Shown here: one piece after another, positions 13,163-25,583 of the stretch
Position numbering within the stretch: position 1 is the stretch's first letter
Layout: each line of letters starts with the position of its first letter
Source: Styela clava
Lineage: Eukaryota > Chordata > Ascidiacea > Stolidobranchia > Styelidae
Assembly: GCF_964204865.1 (NCBI RefSeq)
Contig: NC_135257.1
Location: 14,716,151-14,780,150 of the forward strand
DNA: 64,000 nucleotides
Direction of reading: 5' to 3'
The notes under the pieces: model-generated
Database searches by the model: none
What the model saw: the letters and a program-made list of their open reading frames with translations, nothing else
What the model was told of the DNA's origin: nothing
Translations under genes and position numbers: made by a program

Positions 13163-15113
13163 CAGAGGTGGGCAACATACGGCCCGCGGGCCGGATCCGG
13201 CCCGCTGACTGTATCCAACCACACCCTGTAATGTGGTCCGACGCATCATTCCTGAAAGTCGCCGATCTACTCTCACCGCACTGTCAGTGCAAGCTGGTAG
13301 AATAAACAATTGCCTTAGTGAACAAACAATTGCGTTAGCACACTTGTTAAACAAACAAAATAAGGTCAAAGCAGACAGCGTTGTAAACATTCCATAAACA
13401 TTATCCATATCCACATAAACAGATTTATTATTTTGTCAACCAAAAACAAACATTCATCAATACGAAAAAAATACATAACACAAATAAAATTGCTTCGGTT
13501 GACAGGAGGGAGCGATACGACCATGAGGTCATTGAGGTCAACTCCCACCCTATTTTCTGAAGTGATTAAGTTTCACACTGAAGATGACTATTAGAAAAGT
13601 TGGTCTGTCACATAATACTTTTAAAAATTCGATGTAATCTCAGAAAACTATTCATTTACACAATAAAAGTTCTATAACACTTTACACTTACAGACTTAGG
13701 CATGTGGCTCTGCCATTACATGAATGCATAAGTCTGTACAGCTGTAAGTACGGTAATCTAAAAGGCATATTATTGAATATTTTTAATATTATTATCTTAT
13801 CATACATGCCTTTTCATCTCACATTATGTAGTGTTGCTTACTTCCTCTGTCGATATAATCATTTCACTTGTCAAATTTAAATATTATTGATGTCTCTTTA
13901 ACTCATATAACGAATTCTCCCCTTTTCTGGTTGCTAACTAGTAACTACGCTATACGGCGTCATGTTTAGTCATGAAATTTCTTTGTTGTTTTTACGCTCA
14001 CCCGAGCATAACATTATAAAGCAAAACTGACTTAATCAGTCACTCTTTCCCGATTGACTTGCATCATATTTACTTTTTATTTCCTGAATTAAATTCGCTC
14101 AGCAAGTCATGATGATATCATCCAATTCATATTTTTTTTTTACATTCATTTAACGTCATCTGTTCATCAATAAATCAACACGGTGTCGTTGACACGATGA
14201 CTTTTGCAGTCTTTCGCGGCTCCGCGTCAATTGCGATATATTGTATGCATGTATACTTCAGTCTTCAATTGATTTTTGTATTATCATTATAATTGTTTAA
14301 TTGCGTACAATATTTCATGCACGACGAAATAAAACTTCTGAGTTCTATATGCTTTAGATCAATGGTTCCCAACCGTCGGTCCGGGGACCGGTGCCGGTCC
14401 GCGAGGCTTTTTTGCCGGTCCACGGAAAATTTCATTTTGTTGTTTTTCTACCGTCTCAATCGCTTTACCGAAGCCAAAAAGACGAAGTTACATTGGTTTA
14501 TTACGCAATTTCTCTTCCGCGGTCATATTGCTGTTGGATACGTGCGGGATGGCCCGGCGACGTCTTGGCGCCGAGTAATCATACTTTTCGGTTCATCGCG
14601 AAAGCGCTCCGTCAAATCTCGCAAGATTCAGAAGCATGGAAATCAGCATGCGTGCTTTTACCGTTCTGCATGCTTTTCTTGATTAATAGGTCAAAGTTAT
14701 GTTGGTTTATTACGCAATTTCTCCTCCGCCGTCATATTGGTGTTTGATAAGTGCTGTATTAATGGCCCGGCGACGTCTTGGCGCTGAGTAATCACTTTTT
14801 GCTTTTTCGGTTAGGATTCATCGTGAAAGCGCTCCGTCAAATCTCGCAAGATTCGGAAACCTGAAAATCAGCATGCGTGCTTTTTCCGCTTTGCATGCTT
14901 TTCTTGATTAATCCAAATCCATCCAAATAAAAGGTTATGAATATTCCTTTGTTTAAACCAGAATGTATCAAGATAGACAGTATAATATTCCAGAGCATCA
15001 CCATGAGCATCTAATAAAGATTGGATACCGAAGAAGTTTTGTAATCATCCGGCCCGCCGAGTACTTCATTTTCCCACATCTGGCCCGACGACTAGAGAAG
15101 TTTCCCACCCCTG
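13163..15113. mobile_element. hAT element, CAGAGGTGGGCAAC ends, 1951 bp, non-coding
   Basis: The left end CAGAGGTGGGCAACATACGG and right end AAGTTTCCCACCCCTG are flanked by the 8-bp duplication CTATATAG at 13155-13162 and 15114-15121. The empty site is at 2044-2051 in unit A. Sub-terminal GC-rich GGCCCGCGGGCCGGATCCGG is typical of such ends. No transposase frame is seen. The left 410 bp of an orthologous insertion survives in unit C (25173-25583). A second element seems nested from about 14360. Confidence 0.85.
14361..14912 (+). repeat. Nested hAT-like start plus about 210-225 bp tandem duplication
   Basis: CAATGGTTCCCAACCGTCGG at about 14361 resembles a hAT end (CAGTGGTTCCCAACC type). Inside, 14482-14687 is repeated at 14691-14912: both copies have TTGGTTTATTACGCAATTTC, GGCCCGGCGACGTCTTGGCG and AAATCTCGCAAGATTC. 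The period is 209 bp at the start and 225 bp at the end because the second copy gained small insertions. The matching right end was not found. Confidence 0.65.
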
Positions 15114-16105
15114 CTATATAGCGTATTCCATTTTCAGGTTTTCCTTTTCTTGTTTGGGCTTTTTTGTGACATTGAGCAAACATACGCATGCAATAAGAAA
15201 AAGCTCAATGGAATCAGATTCGGAAAAATTTAATTCGAAAATTTCTGATTCAAAAAAAATGTATCCAGAAGTGGCAACCCTATCCACAGATCGTGAGTAC
15301 AGAAGGGCGGTTGTGCGGAAGGCCAGGTTGCCACACTGCACTCAATGAGCAGTACAAATAAACTATCCTCATATTCAAGATTACAAACACATAGCAATTA
15401 ATGTTATGATGATCGCAGAGTTACAATAATGAATATTTAATACCTACCCAAATCAATTTAACAGGTTTCTCTTAAAATAATTGTCTATGTACTCGACTAG
15501 AGATGTATCACCATCGGCCATTTCACAATATCAGTAACTGACATCGGTAGCCATTTTCGAAATTGAGAGTTATAATTTTACGCAAAAACCCCACGCCGGA
15601 AAGTGAAACTGTGTTCATACATCGTACTCAATTACGGTTTCGGTGATTGCGCTATTTTGGTACCTTTGTCCTGCCTATTGATATTTTCATTCGATCCTCT
15701 AGAAAAGCATAAACTGTATTCAGGGGTTTCCATCAAACACTAATGATATAAACAAGCTGGAAAGTAATTTAGATGCATTCAATTAAAAAGAACATTACAT
15801 CGACTTTAACACTCATTTTTACCCCCGAATTTCAACAAGCCTTTCGAAATTATGGTCGTCTAGCTCAGTAGAGTCTACCTGGAAACAGCTCCAAATGTCG
15901 ATATCAACATAAGCCCAAAATGTCTATTCACACCGGAGCTTGACGCTCTTAGTTCACTATGAACATCGGACTCTAAGTGATATAGGACAAGGGTGGCCAA
16001 CCAGTCAGAAACCAAAAGCCGCATTTCGTACTTTATTACCGCGAAGAGCCACATTATAGACAAGAACACACATGAACATCAGATATACTTTTATTCAGCT
16101 CTGCT

Positions 16106-16603
16106 AGAATCCCAAAGAGATTTAACTTCAGCACCTGTAACTTCCGTAATTTCGCCAGCCTCTTAAGATTCAGCACTGAAGTAGTGATATTCCGCAATGT
16201 GACCCAGAGTTATTCGATGTTGAGATGGGTCGAGAATTTTTGGATGGATGGACACAATATTATCCCCAATCGAACTTATGATAACAATGATGCATTTGAG
16301 ACAACTTGCCGCAGCCTTAATAAAGAATTTTTATTTTGTCGTGAAATTTTTATTATTTAATGAATGGATGTAAAAAAAACGTAATACAATTATTCTTCAT
16401 TGATCCAATCTCAAATGCAATAAAAATCATAACAAACTCGTTTATTAAAAAGAAATGTTCAATATTTATTTTAAACAATTATGTAGAAAATTTGCTCAAA
16501 GCAAGCTCACGTGTACTCATTGGTAATGGAGACTCATTTTATCTAAATTTCCGGGTTGCACATCAATACCTCAGTCGGGCCTAAAAATGTCGTGCCAAGA
16601 TCT
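16106..16603. other. Unassigned stretch
   Basis: AT-rich sequence between the truncated end of unit B and the OTU exon. I could not identify a downstream OTU exon here on the minus strand. The plus-strand open frame 16360-16584 shows no domain and low complexity. Confidence 0.4.
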
Positions 16604-16621
16604 TCAGTAGTATGGCGTTAC

Positions 16622-16948
16622 CTGTATTAGAATATGGTCCACCCATTCTGCGTCAAGTCTCATGCGTGATAAATAGTCTTCTCTAGACTCGTTGTTGAGA
16701 AAATTTTGCCATGATTCACTATGATTGGAGCCAATGACATCATTTTGTTCCAAATATTCCACAGAGGCAAGTCGAAGCTCCTCGTGGGTACATTGCTTTT
16801 CTGGAAATTTAAGTTCCAGTTGACGAACAACAGCGTAAAAGAAGCAGTTACCATCTACGGGAACAGAGAAACGGCGAAATTTCAATTTTCCTAGCTGATC
16901 GTCTAATGCTTGGATTTCTGCATAGTTCGGTTGTTTGAATTTGGACAT
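16622..16948 (-). CDS. OTU-type cysteine protease, first coding exon (rest not found)
   Basis: The 109-residue exon starts MSKFKQPNYAEIQ and contains FSVPVDGNCFFYAVVRQLE at about residues 28-46. D-G-N-C is the OTU deubiquitinase signature in which Cys is the nucleophile and the Asp helps shape the active site. The segment DYLSRMRLDAEWVDHILIQ at the end matches the W-x-D/E-H helix typical of OTU domains, here seen as EWVDH. The frame is open to a GTAACG donor at 16616-16621, after which the unspliced reading ends within five codons. The catalytic His would be in a later exon that I cannot place in the 500 bp downstream. It could be a real host gene exon, a relic, or the OTU cargo of a transposon, since OTU domains are common in eukaryotic mobile elements. 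Confidence 0.6.
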
Positions 16949-18172
16949 TATTCACAACTCTAAATCATTATAATACTGTAAAAAGTAAACAATCTAAGTA
17001 TGCAATTTTTCAAATACGCCGTATTTATAAGCCAAATGTTTTTAGTCGGAAAACCATGCAACCGCAATATCGTTGATTATTAAGTGTCCTCACCATGCTA
17101 TTATTATTACAGTTCGTTATATTCATTACCGTACTTTTCAGAGTGACCGTGTTAGTTAATTTAGTTCAAAGGATGCTATATTTAAACTTTAAAGCTGATA
17201 ACTAAAGATGCCCAACTTCGTTAGTACTATTCAATAGCTGTGTTTCGAAATTAGGTCGTGCAGTCCGTACGACTGTTAATCAAACCCATAATGTATTGAA
17301 ATAAAACGTTGCATAATGCTTTTAAACTTCGAATAAACTGTGTTTCATTAGCGAGTAGGCGAGGCAAACAATGTCTAACCGGTAGGCGATATAATTATTA
17401 ACTAAAAAGATTTTTCCGAAGAATTCATCTTGTCCTTATCTTCAAAGATAAATAAAGAATGTAGACATTTCTTCGTCAATTGTTCTGTTCCCTTAGCTAC
17501 TTCAGACACCGTCATTTTGTTTGAATATTCGGAGTATTTGTAATATATATGAGTAAGAACGTGAGTATGACAAATGAGTAGGGTTTTGTTCGCTTTCTCG
17601 ATTCTGTTATCACTTTTGTTTATTTTGTTTTTATCAATTATTTTATCATCTTTTATGGGGTCAAAATAAATCTATACTTATACACATTTTATTTAATGCA
17701 CTCATAGGTGTCCCACCCAAAGCGTATATATAATATAACCGAGGCAACGCTCAGACAATGAACGCCATCTTGTGCCTATTATTCTCGGCAATTTAACACG
17801 GCGCCTTATGAGAAGTTCGCACACAATTATTGAAACATACCTATTATTTTCACTAATATTTTAGGTAGAAAAAATTTGAAGGTCGCGTTTTGAAGTAGAA
17901 TCTTAGCCGTACATGCTTATATTCGTTCATGTTTGCCAAATTACATTTATAGTACAATAAATTGTCTTTGTAGACAAGTATACCGATTCTGAGTTGCTTC
18001 TGAAGTAAATTGGCCATTCTAATCGTCATAATTACCCAATTGACAATGGCGTTCCTTATGACGTCACAGATGAAAAGTTGTATTTACTCGTCGAAATTAC
18101 CGGCCGACCCAACTTCGCTTCAATGGCCGTTTCTATTTTCTGGTTAACATTTTTCGTCTGTCAAGCTCCACA
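16949..18172. other. Intergenic, no gene recognised
   Basis: No domain-bearing frame on either strand. If the OTU exon is real, its promoter should lie just right of 16948, but no core element is convincing. Confidence 0.4.
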
Positions 18173-18229
18173 ATGCCCTACTGCTTAGCTACAAGCTGTG
18201 CTAGAAAAACAAATGATATTGTAGGATAG
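18173..18229 (+). pseudogene. Possible start of a THAP zinc-finger exon
   Basis: ATG at 18173 opens MPYCLATSCARKTND with Cys-X4-Cys at the position expected for the first half of a THAP domain (MP..C...C). The frame stops at TAG 18227-18229, 11 bp before the hAT element at 18241. The His/Cys second half is not seen. It is a weak match and could be chance. Confidence 0.25.
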
Positions 18230-18240
18230 TTGCGGAGACA

Positions 18241-20507
18241 CAGTGGCGGCGCGTCAATAGGGCCGTTTGGTTGGTTTTAGAGATCTTAAACATCTTTCCG
18301 AGCGTGCCAGGGATCATCAATCTTCTATGGAGCATCTGGACAATGCAGTAAAATACCGAACATTCGGAAATGTTAATATTGCAGCACAGTTGGATGAAGG
18401 ACGCGCGGTTTCTATTCGTCGGCACAACCAAAACGTCGAGAAAAACCGCCATGTTCTCGGTCGATTGATAGATGTTTTGAAGTTCATTGGTTGTCACGAG
18501 CTGTCCCTCCGTGGGCACGATGAACGGGCTGGCTCTTCTAATAGAGGGGTATTTTTGGATATGGTGGAATACATCGCATCCCTAGATACAGTATTGAGAG
18601 ATCATCTTGATGCCGCAACTGTTTCGAAAGGGACATCTAAGGATATCCAAAATGATTTGCTCGACTCAATGTATAAAATTTATCTACAACATTTGGCTCT
18701 GGAAATTGAGAATTGCCAGTTCCTCTCGATTCAGTCTGACGAGACAACTGACATCACGTGCGTTTCCCAACTGGCTGTGATTTTTCGGTTTGTGAAAGAT
18801 GGTAAACCTACGGAGAGATTTCACAGCTTTGTACCAATCGTTGATTGCACGGCTTGCGGGATATCGGCTGTACTGAAAGAAGTGTTACAGCCTTACAACG
18901 CGAAGTCAAAATTGATAGCTCAAACTTATGACGGTGCGGCAGTCATGAGTGGGTCGAAACATGGTGTTCAAGTTTATATAAAAGAAGATTTTCCTCATGC
19001 GCATTTTTTACATTGTTATGCACACCAATTTAACCTCGTTATTAAAAGAATGTGTCTTGATACCCCTCTCGTCCGTATATTTTTTGCAAATGTTTCGGGG
19101 TTTTCTTCATTTTTTTCCGTTTCGCCGAAGCGCTCTGACCTCCTTCGCCAGATATGTAGCCGCCGTCTCCCAGCTTGTGCACCAACACGTTGGAACTTCC
19201 AATCAGGCGTGGTGCAGGGCGTGTCCGAAATTAGGTCTGAGCTCATTGAGTGTTTCAATGGCATTCAGAGCTCTCCGATTTGGGACGAACGCTCTGTGAG
19301 GGAGGCGGCAGGTCTAAAGCGTCTGCTAGAAGATGGTGAGTTTTCATTTCTTCTCGCTTTTTCTCCACAATATTCTATCGCGTGGATGTATTATACGGCG
19401 CATTGCAGTCAAGGCTAATGGATGGAGCGTCTGTGCAGTCGTGCATTTCAGACTTCTGCGATGCTGTATCTCGTATCCGGGAAACAATAAAATACGACGA
19501 CACATGGAGTGCTTCTTTACGCCGCGGGCAAACAACGCAGCGTTTGATTTTGTCTGCAAAGGAATGCTGTGACATTCTGGTGAATCAAATAAGCGATCGT
19601 CTGCGCACTGAACATCTTGCCGCGTTCTCTTTGATGAACCCCAAAAATTTTTCATAATTTGCACGTCAATTTCCCATCCATTTGTTGGCTACTGTCTCCA
19701 AATTTTACCCCATGATAAACGTGGGTAAATTGGAAAATGAATTGCGATGTATATACACCAATCAAACTTTTTTGAACATCACATCAACTTGCGCGCTCTA
19801 TGGGTTCCTCATAGATAACACTCTAGTAACTACCTTTGCGGCGTCTGCAAAATTTCTGGACATCATTTTGACGAGACGCCTATTTCTTCCGCCGACGCAG
19901 AGCGAACATTCAGCACGCTGAAGCGTATTAAAACGTATCTCAGAAACACAATGAAGCAAGATAGATTAAATTCCTTGGCTGTTTTATCCATTCACAGAGA
20001 CGTTATTTCTGGGATGCATGACTTTAATCAGCGCGTTATTGAGCATTTTGCTTCCAAGAAACCGCGGCGTGTTGCATATATGTTCAAGCAGTAGAAGTCT
20101 AGCAGCATATATATCTATGAGTGAGCGACGCATGTCCTTATCTTTGCATAACTTTCCTTTCTTCATAGTAACGTTTTAAACCTTATTTTAGGTTTTGTCT
20201 GCTTTCCCGAAGTTTCTGTTAATATGTCATTGTATTTATCTGGGTAAATATTGCCTTTCCTTTTGAAAGAGGTTTCAAAATAAACTATGTCTATATTTAT
20301 TAATCCCTTAACTTGGACCGGTTTTAAAGACACTTTCTTATCGTTAAAAATTGTCGCTTTTGCCAATTGGTTGTTACCGATGGAATGGTTTTTATACTCA
20401 TAAAATGATGGGAGAACTTACAGCGCTAATCCTGTCCCCTTAGATGGGGGTGACTTGGTGTCGCAGTAGCTTGCCCCGGTTGTCAAAATGTACACGCGCC
20501 GCCACTG
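18241..20507 (+). mobile_element. hAT DNA transposon with ZMYM1-like transposase, 2267 bp
   Basis: The ends are CAGTGGCGGCGCGT and ACGCGCCGCCACTG, a perfect 14-bp inverted repeat, flanked by an exact 8-bp target duplication CGGAGACA at 18233-18240 and 20508-20515. The interior encodes a decayed hAT transposase on the plus strand. Perfect ends and TSD with a broken gene suggest a relatively recent move driven in trans, or recent decay. Confidence 0.95.
18267..20094 (+). pseudogene. hAT transposase, DUF4371/ZMYM1-like, broken
   Basis: Acts as a DNA transposase in hAT elements. The open 383-codon frame 18267-19418 begins inside the end of the TTF-type zinc finger (LKHLSERARDHQSS), so the true N-terminus and most of the DNA-binding finger are missing; the TIR starts only 26 bp upstream. 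It contains the DUF4371 region with SDETTDITCVSQLAVIFRF, the second catalytic area QTYDGAAVMSG and HCYAHQFNLVI. The frame then shifts to 19382-19657, 19682-19921 and finally about 19885-20094, which holds the hATC dimerisation block with AERTFSTLKRIKTYL and ends at TAG 20092-20094. At least three frameshifts and the lost N-terminus make it inactive. Confidence 0.9.
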
Positions 20508-22185
20508 CGGAGACATTTTACAGCCTCAAATTGACGTATCACTATGAAATCTCTGAAAAAATGACCAAAAATGCTGTGTTTGTAGTCGAATTTAACGCAT
20601 TAGATAGTTTTTTATTCCTAATTGCGTTATATATTTAGATAGCATATATCTTAAAGTTCAAAATCCACCCTTCGGTTTCATTCTAGCCCTTATAACAGCG
20701 GACTTATTCGATTCGGTACAACAACACGACGAAAATTTCCCATAAGACTCCATTGTTTCTCGTTTCCCAAATATGGCACAAGATGGCGTCCATGAACTTG
20801 TTTAACATTAGGCAAGTTGGTTGCCGGCCGTTGGTCCCACCCATTTGCCATGCACATGATCTTGCTGACATGTAAATTTTCTGTCGGGCATTGCTCCAAT
20901 ATAACGAAGGTTTATATGAGTATCAATTTGGGTCGGGTTTAAACAACGAGATGCCCCAAGACCAAGCATTTCCATTTGCGAGTCCCCTTCACACATACAA
21001 GCTTCCATTAAATTCATTATGACGTCAGGGTGTCATAATAAATGAATAAAAGTTTGCTAAATCGTTCAACGAGTATTGTGTGACCGTAAATATATAGGCG
21101 TGACTAATGAATCCAATTTAGTAAATACATACCAGTGCAACAACAAAATCTCCTTTCTATATTTATATATTTATTTAACATAGTATGTTAAATATGTCTG
21201 AACTCAAAATCAACTCGCACAAGATTAGCGCTCTTATAATATAGGAATAATTCTAAGCGCTTAAAACAACGTTTTCTAAACAATGTATATAATCGTTGCA
21301 TGTTGATAAATAAACATAGCGTTTTAATCTAAAACGATAATGCTTACGTGACAAGATGTTAAATTTTTTCAAATATTCTCTCAAGTGGATGTGAAAAAAA
21401 TTCTAATATATATATATATATATATTGCTTTAAATATTACTATGGAACAATACCGTGCTGCAGAGCAAGCATGCATTAATAAACTACAAGACTACTATTG
21501 TACACAATTTTATTATTTCGGATGACGATGCGTCGATGAGAAGATCACAAGGGTTTCATTTTTATTATCAATACATATTATGGAAATTTCGTTTTGTTGT
21601 AGAATTCGTTAAATTGAAGAACAAAGAGAATGTTTTTCCAAAAATTATGGCCCTATTTAACGATTCAGGAATCCGCTTTAACCTAAAATGTTTCTCGATG
21701 TCACTTAGACTAAAAACAGCTGAGATATCATATCAGCGAACGTTCTCGGTGCTATTCTCATTCGTGGCCATGCCTGGAGTCTCTGGACTCAGGACCAAAT
21801 GATATTTTTCTTCTAATATATATAGTAATATATATATATGAAATATCCAATGTGAAATGTTTACCCAATAATATCGCAATTAATAAACACCGGCGCGTTT
21901 ATTGAGGACTAGGGACTTTGTGACGTATTTCCATTTCGCCCGCCTTGTGTAATATTTCGCCTGCCTTGTGTATTTAAAATAAAGGTGGCTGAACGGTAGA
22001 CAGATATGCAACAACGTAGGTAAATATTAACGTAGGAGCTAGAAAAGTTGCACCTCAGGCGGGTTAGAGATTTACCACAAAGTGATTGTAACAGTCTCCA
22101 CATGGGCTAACTATAGTCCTAATATCTTTTGCATATATCTGAATGTTAAACAAAACCTGCTTTGTATATTACTCTTTTTTACAGT
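20508..22185. other. Unassigned stretch between hAT element and unit C
   Basis: AT-rich with a (TA)n run at 21409-21425 and another around 21820-21840. Minus-strand frames at 20690-21017 and a plus-strand frame at 21455-21802 have no recognisable domain. I see no splice-linked gene here. Confidence 0.4.
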
Positions 22186-22483
22186 CATTATAGCAATATG
22201 CAACCCGATCCCCAAAGGTTTCAAGGAGTTGAAGTTGAAATCTTGACACTGAGATTGTTGTATAATGATCATTACTTACATCCTTTCTGCGATGGATGGA
22301 TGGTATTACCAGTATTTTCGACCTACGTTGAACGAATCTGCGGCAGTGAGATCGAGGAGATTCCACAGATAGGGATGCCACTTTTGGATTTACGAATCGG
22401 ATTGATTCGAATCGCATCTTTTCCGAATCGATTCAAATCAGATATACGCGATTCGGAAAAAAAGAGCGATTCACCGAAAAAAA

Positions 22484-22672
22484 AATTGAACGTTTGTTAA
22501 ATCGTTGTTTTCGGCGGCTTTAAATCTGCCGAATGCGTTTATGCGGCACTCCAAATAACACTAAATTACGGGACCGAAAAAAAAACATTGTACGTTTGTT
22601 AATCGTTGTTTTCGGCGGCGTTAAAACTGCCGAATGCGTTTATGCGGCACTCCAGATAATACCAAATTACGG
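22484..22672 (+). repeat. About 100-bp tandem duplication inside unit C
   Basis: The strings CGTTTGTTAAATCGTTGTTT, GTTTTCGGCGGC and CCGAATGCGTTTATGCGGCA occur at about 22490-22555 and again at about 22593-22655. Unit A has a single copy (about 657-722), so the duplication arose, or was lost, after the units separated. Confidence 0.75.
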
Positions 22673-22986
22673 GACGGAAATCAATGAAAATGAATTTTTC
22701 GTGATTACCTTTTTACTTATCTGCCGTCATTTGTTTTAAGTTCAGCACAACACACTATTTTACGCATCACCTGAGATGATGTGTGGCGTAATTTCCACCA
22801 AACTGCCAGTTCAGTTTTCCACTGAATAGCCCAAGTTTCTATTATGCGCGAATTTGAATGGATCGTATATCTGAAAATTCGTGACAATTTTGATGGAAAT
22901 TTTCAACAGTACACCTGCGCTGCGACTAAGTTATTGTACGCCCTGGCATGATTAGATAAAGAATCAGCTACCTACGTCTAGTAGAT

Positions 22987-23994
22987 CAGGGCTTCCCAAA
23001 AATAGGGGCCTCGAAACGAATTTTGGGGGCCGCAATAAGAACAACAATTCCACACAAAGTACTATATTTATTGTACTTTTTCAGACTATTGATTTGAAAT
23101 ACAATTGTTAAAAACGAAGTAAAACAAAAATTTCACGATTATGGGTGAATACATACATCATCCTATACAGCGTCTTCAATTTTCTTTCGAAAATAACACT
23201 AAGGCTTATTTGTTGGGTATGTAGAGAATAACAATTTTTTCTAATATACCAAATGGGAATACCGATTTCCTTTTACTTATAAATTGCACGTTTTTATTTA
23301 AAAACTGCTACATAAAGATTATTAACCATTTAAAAAGTAGAAATTATTTTTTGCTATCGACTAGGACTCAGTGGTTACAAAACTTCATTGTATTGTGACG
23401 CCCTCCAAAAAAGTTGCGGCTCCCCGTGAAAATACGTATTGATACCTTTCAATAAAAGACCTTTTTTGCAACGAACAAACAAAATCTAACAACAGTGAGT
23501 GAAATCACATTTAATGGGCCCTGGTAGAAAAGCCAGCTTTATATAAATACAAAATCGCAAAAGGGATGGGAGTGCGCAACGCTTTTTGAACGAAGGAAAA
23601 ATAATCTTTATCCACAGAAAACCGAATTTTCAAAATTAAACTTTTTATTATATTATATATATATTTTATTATCGCTAAGTGCGCCTCGAATCAGGATATT
23701 TGTGTTAAATATTAACTAATATATGCTTGAATATTTTACATATTTTATTTATTCTGAATGTTTTATTGTTCCCCATTATTGCAAATGGTCTGTATATAAA
23801 TCAAATTCAATTTACCGTTCTATGTTGTTCACTTTCTGTTACGTAGGGTCTATTGTTACGCTACAGCGTCTTCAATAAAATAGCAAAAATGCATATTTCG
23901 AACTGTTTAACATTATTAACGTGAACGAGGGCCGCGAAAAATTTTAATATATATATTAAAAGGGGCCGCGAGCTCAAAAGTTTGGGAAGCCCTG
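22987..23994. mobile_element. hAT-type non-autonomous element, CAGGGCTTCCCAAA ends, 1008 bp
   Basis: Terminal inverted repeats CAGGGCTTCCCAAA and TTTGGGAAGCCCTG, flanked by exact 8-bp duplications TAGTAGAT at 22979-22986 and 23995-24002. The empty site TAGTAGAT is at 913-920 in unit A. The interior is AT-rich with no transposase. Sub-terminal GGGGCCGC strings are present at both ends. Confidence 0.93.
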
Positions 23995-25172
23995 TAGTAG
24001 ATAATATTTCATTTTGATTTAAATTTAATTCAAACTTTGTTCTGAGTGAAATATTTCGAGTACATTTGAAGAGAACTATCACTGAGTGAGTTCATCGGCC
24101 GGCAATGTTAATTGACAATCATGTTTCTCATCCCAAAATATGTATTTATTTTGTTTGTGTTTGTCAGGCTTCCACTCGACTGGCGGTAAACGTAATCAGG
24201 GGGACATAATGTAATAGTACATACACGTCTTTTTTCAGCTGTTACAAAAAAGTAGTATTTACTTTTAATTTTGTTAGCGCGATACAAGCGGAAATAAAAC
24301 ATTTCGGATTATTTCTAGCAAATGTCATAACGGACAGGTGGGAGTGAATAAGACTTGAGGAAAGCCAACTTGTGCACTGTTTTACATCAACACGCGCCAG
24401 ATTTCATACCAGACCAAGCATGCTGTGCGAATGTCGTCTCACTCTAGCCCCAGCGACCATGTTTGATCGAGATAAAGCGTCGACCAATTATCGCTCGTCA
24501 GCGCGGCGTCCATTATGCACATTTGGACTTTCTGAATTACGAAATTAAACGTAGTCCACGATAATAATGAAGTCCGAGTTAGCCAATAACGCTGTTAGTC
24601 ACAAATAATATTGTCCTAATATTTAAGGAAATTTTCGTTAGCAATCGTAGTCGGGTGAACGATTGATTTTCTCGAAATTAATTTAATTATTCTTGGCAAT
24701 CATTTCCCTTTTATAGTAATTCAAATGCAATTAGAATGTTTTTGTCGTATTACTCTATTATGCTTGCATAAGTATAAAATATTGTACTAAAATATTGAAG
24801 ATAAAGAATCGGTAATAAGGCCGGCCTTAATTTAATATAACAAGAAGTAAAATACCACAGTCACATATACTGGTGTGGGACTAGGGAAAACCGTGCTGTT
24901 GCTGTGTTTATGACATAACAGTACACCTGTTCCCACCTCATTTTCTCATATGAATTCCATCAAATTGCCTTAGTCCTGATACAGGTTTAACACAATAATA
25001 TCTCAGTATGGTAAGACTTAGATAAGATTTTAGATAAGAGATAGATAGATGAGCAACAGCAAGTTTTTCATCAATGCATTTATTGGTGATATCTATGACT
25101 TACATCTTTTTATAATGATGGAAATAAGTGTGGCTCATTCACTGAAAAACCGTTATCATACTTGCTATATAG

Positions 25173-25583
25173 CAGGGGTGGGCAACCGCGGGCCGGATCC
25201 GGCCCGCGACGAGATTTTGACCGGCCTGCTGACTGTATCCAACCACACCCTGTAATGTTGTCCGACGCATCATTCCTGAAAGTTGCCGATCTACTCTCAC
25301 CGCACTGTCAGTGCAAGCTGGTAGAATAAACAATTGCCATAGTGAACAAACAATTGCGTTAGCACACTTGTTAAACAAACAAAATAAGGTCAAAGCAGAA
25401 AGCGTTGTAAACATTCCATAAAAATTATCCAAATCCACATAAACAGATTTATTATTTTGTCAACCAAAAACAAACAGTCATCAATACGAAAAAAATACAT
25501 AACACAAATAAAATTGCTTCGGTTGACAGGATGGAGAGATACGACCATGAGATCATTGAGGTCAACTCCCACCCTATTTTCTG
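25173..25583. mobile_element. 5' fragment of the CAGRGGTGGGCAAC hAT element
   Basis: Orthologous to 13163-13560 in unit B and inserted at the same CTATATAG target. Its right part and 3' end are deleted, and sequence matching 15597 onward follows directly. The insertion therefore predates the separation of units B and C. Confidence 0.8.

Larger units (their letters stand above)
13003..16105 (+). repeat. Low-copy repeat unit B (partial)
   Basis: Positions 13003-13162 match 1900-2050 and 25020-25172; positions 15114-15640 match 2045-3010; positions 15645-16105 match 9840-10300 and 25630-26100. The unit ends inside its copy of the CAGGGGTGGCCAACC hAT element. It carries one large insertion (13163-15113) and lacks both the 2271-2687 MITE and the Gypsy element, so it serves as an empty-site reference for each. 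Confidence 0.85.

Noticed and set aside
13085..13414. Host gene conserved between 13085-13414 and 25139-25438 (similar open frames)
   Set aside because: Both frames lie over the left end of the same hAT element and share sequence through transposon orthology, not through coding constraint.
21400..21430. (TA)n tract as a replication origin or other functional site
   Set aside because: Simple repeats of this length are common in AT-rich DNA and nothing around it supports a function.
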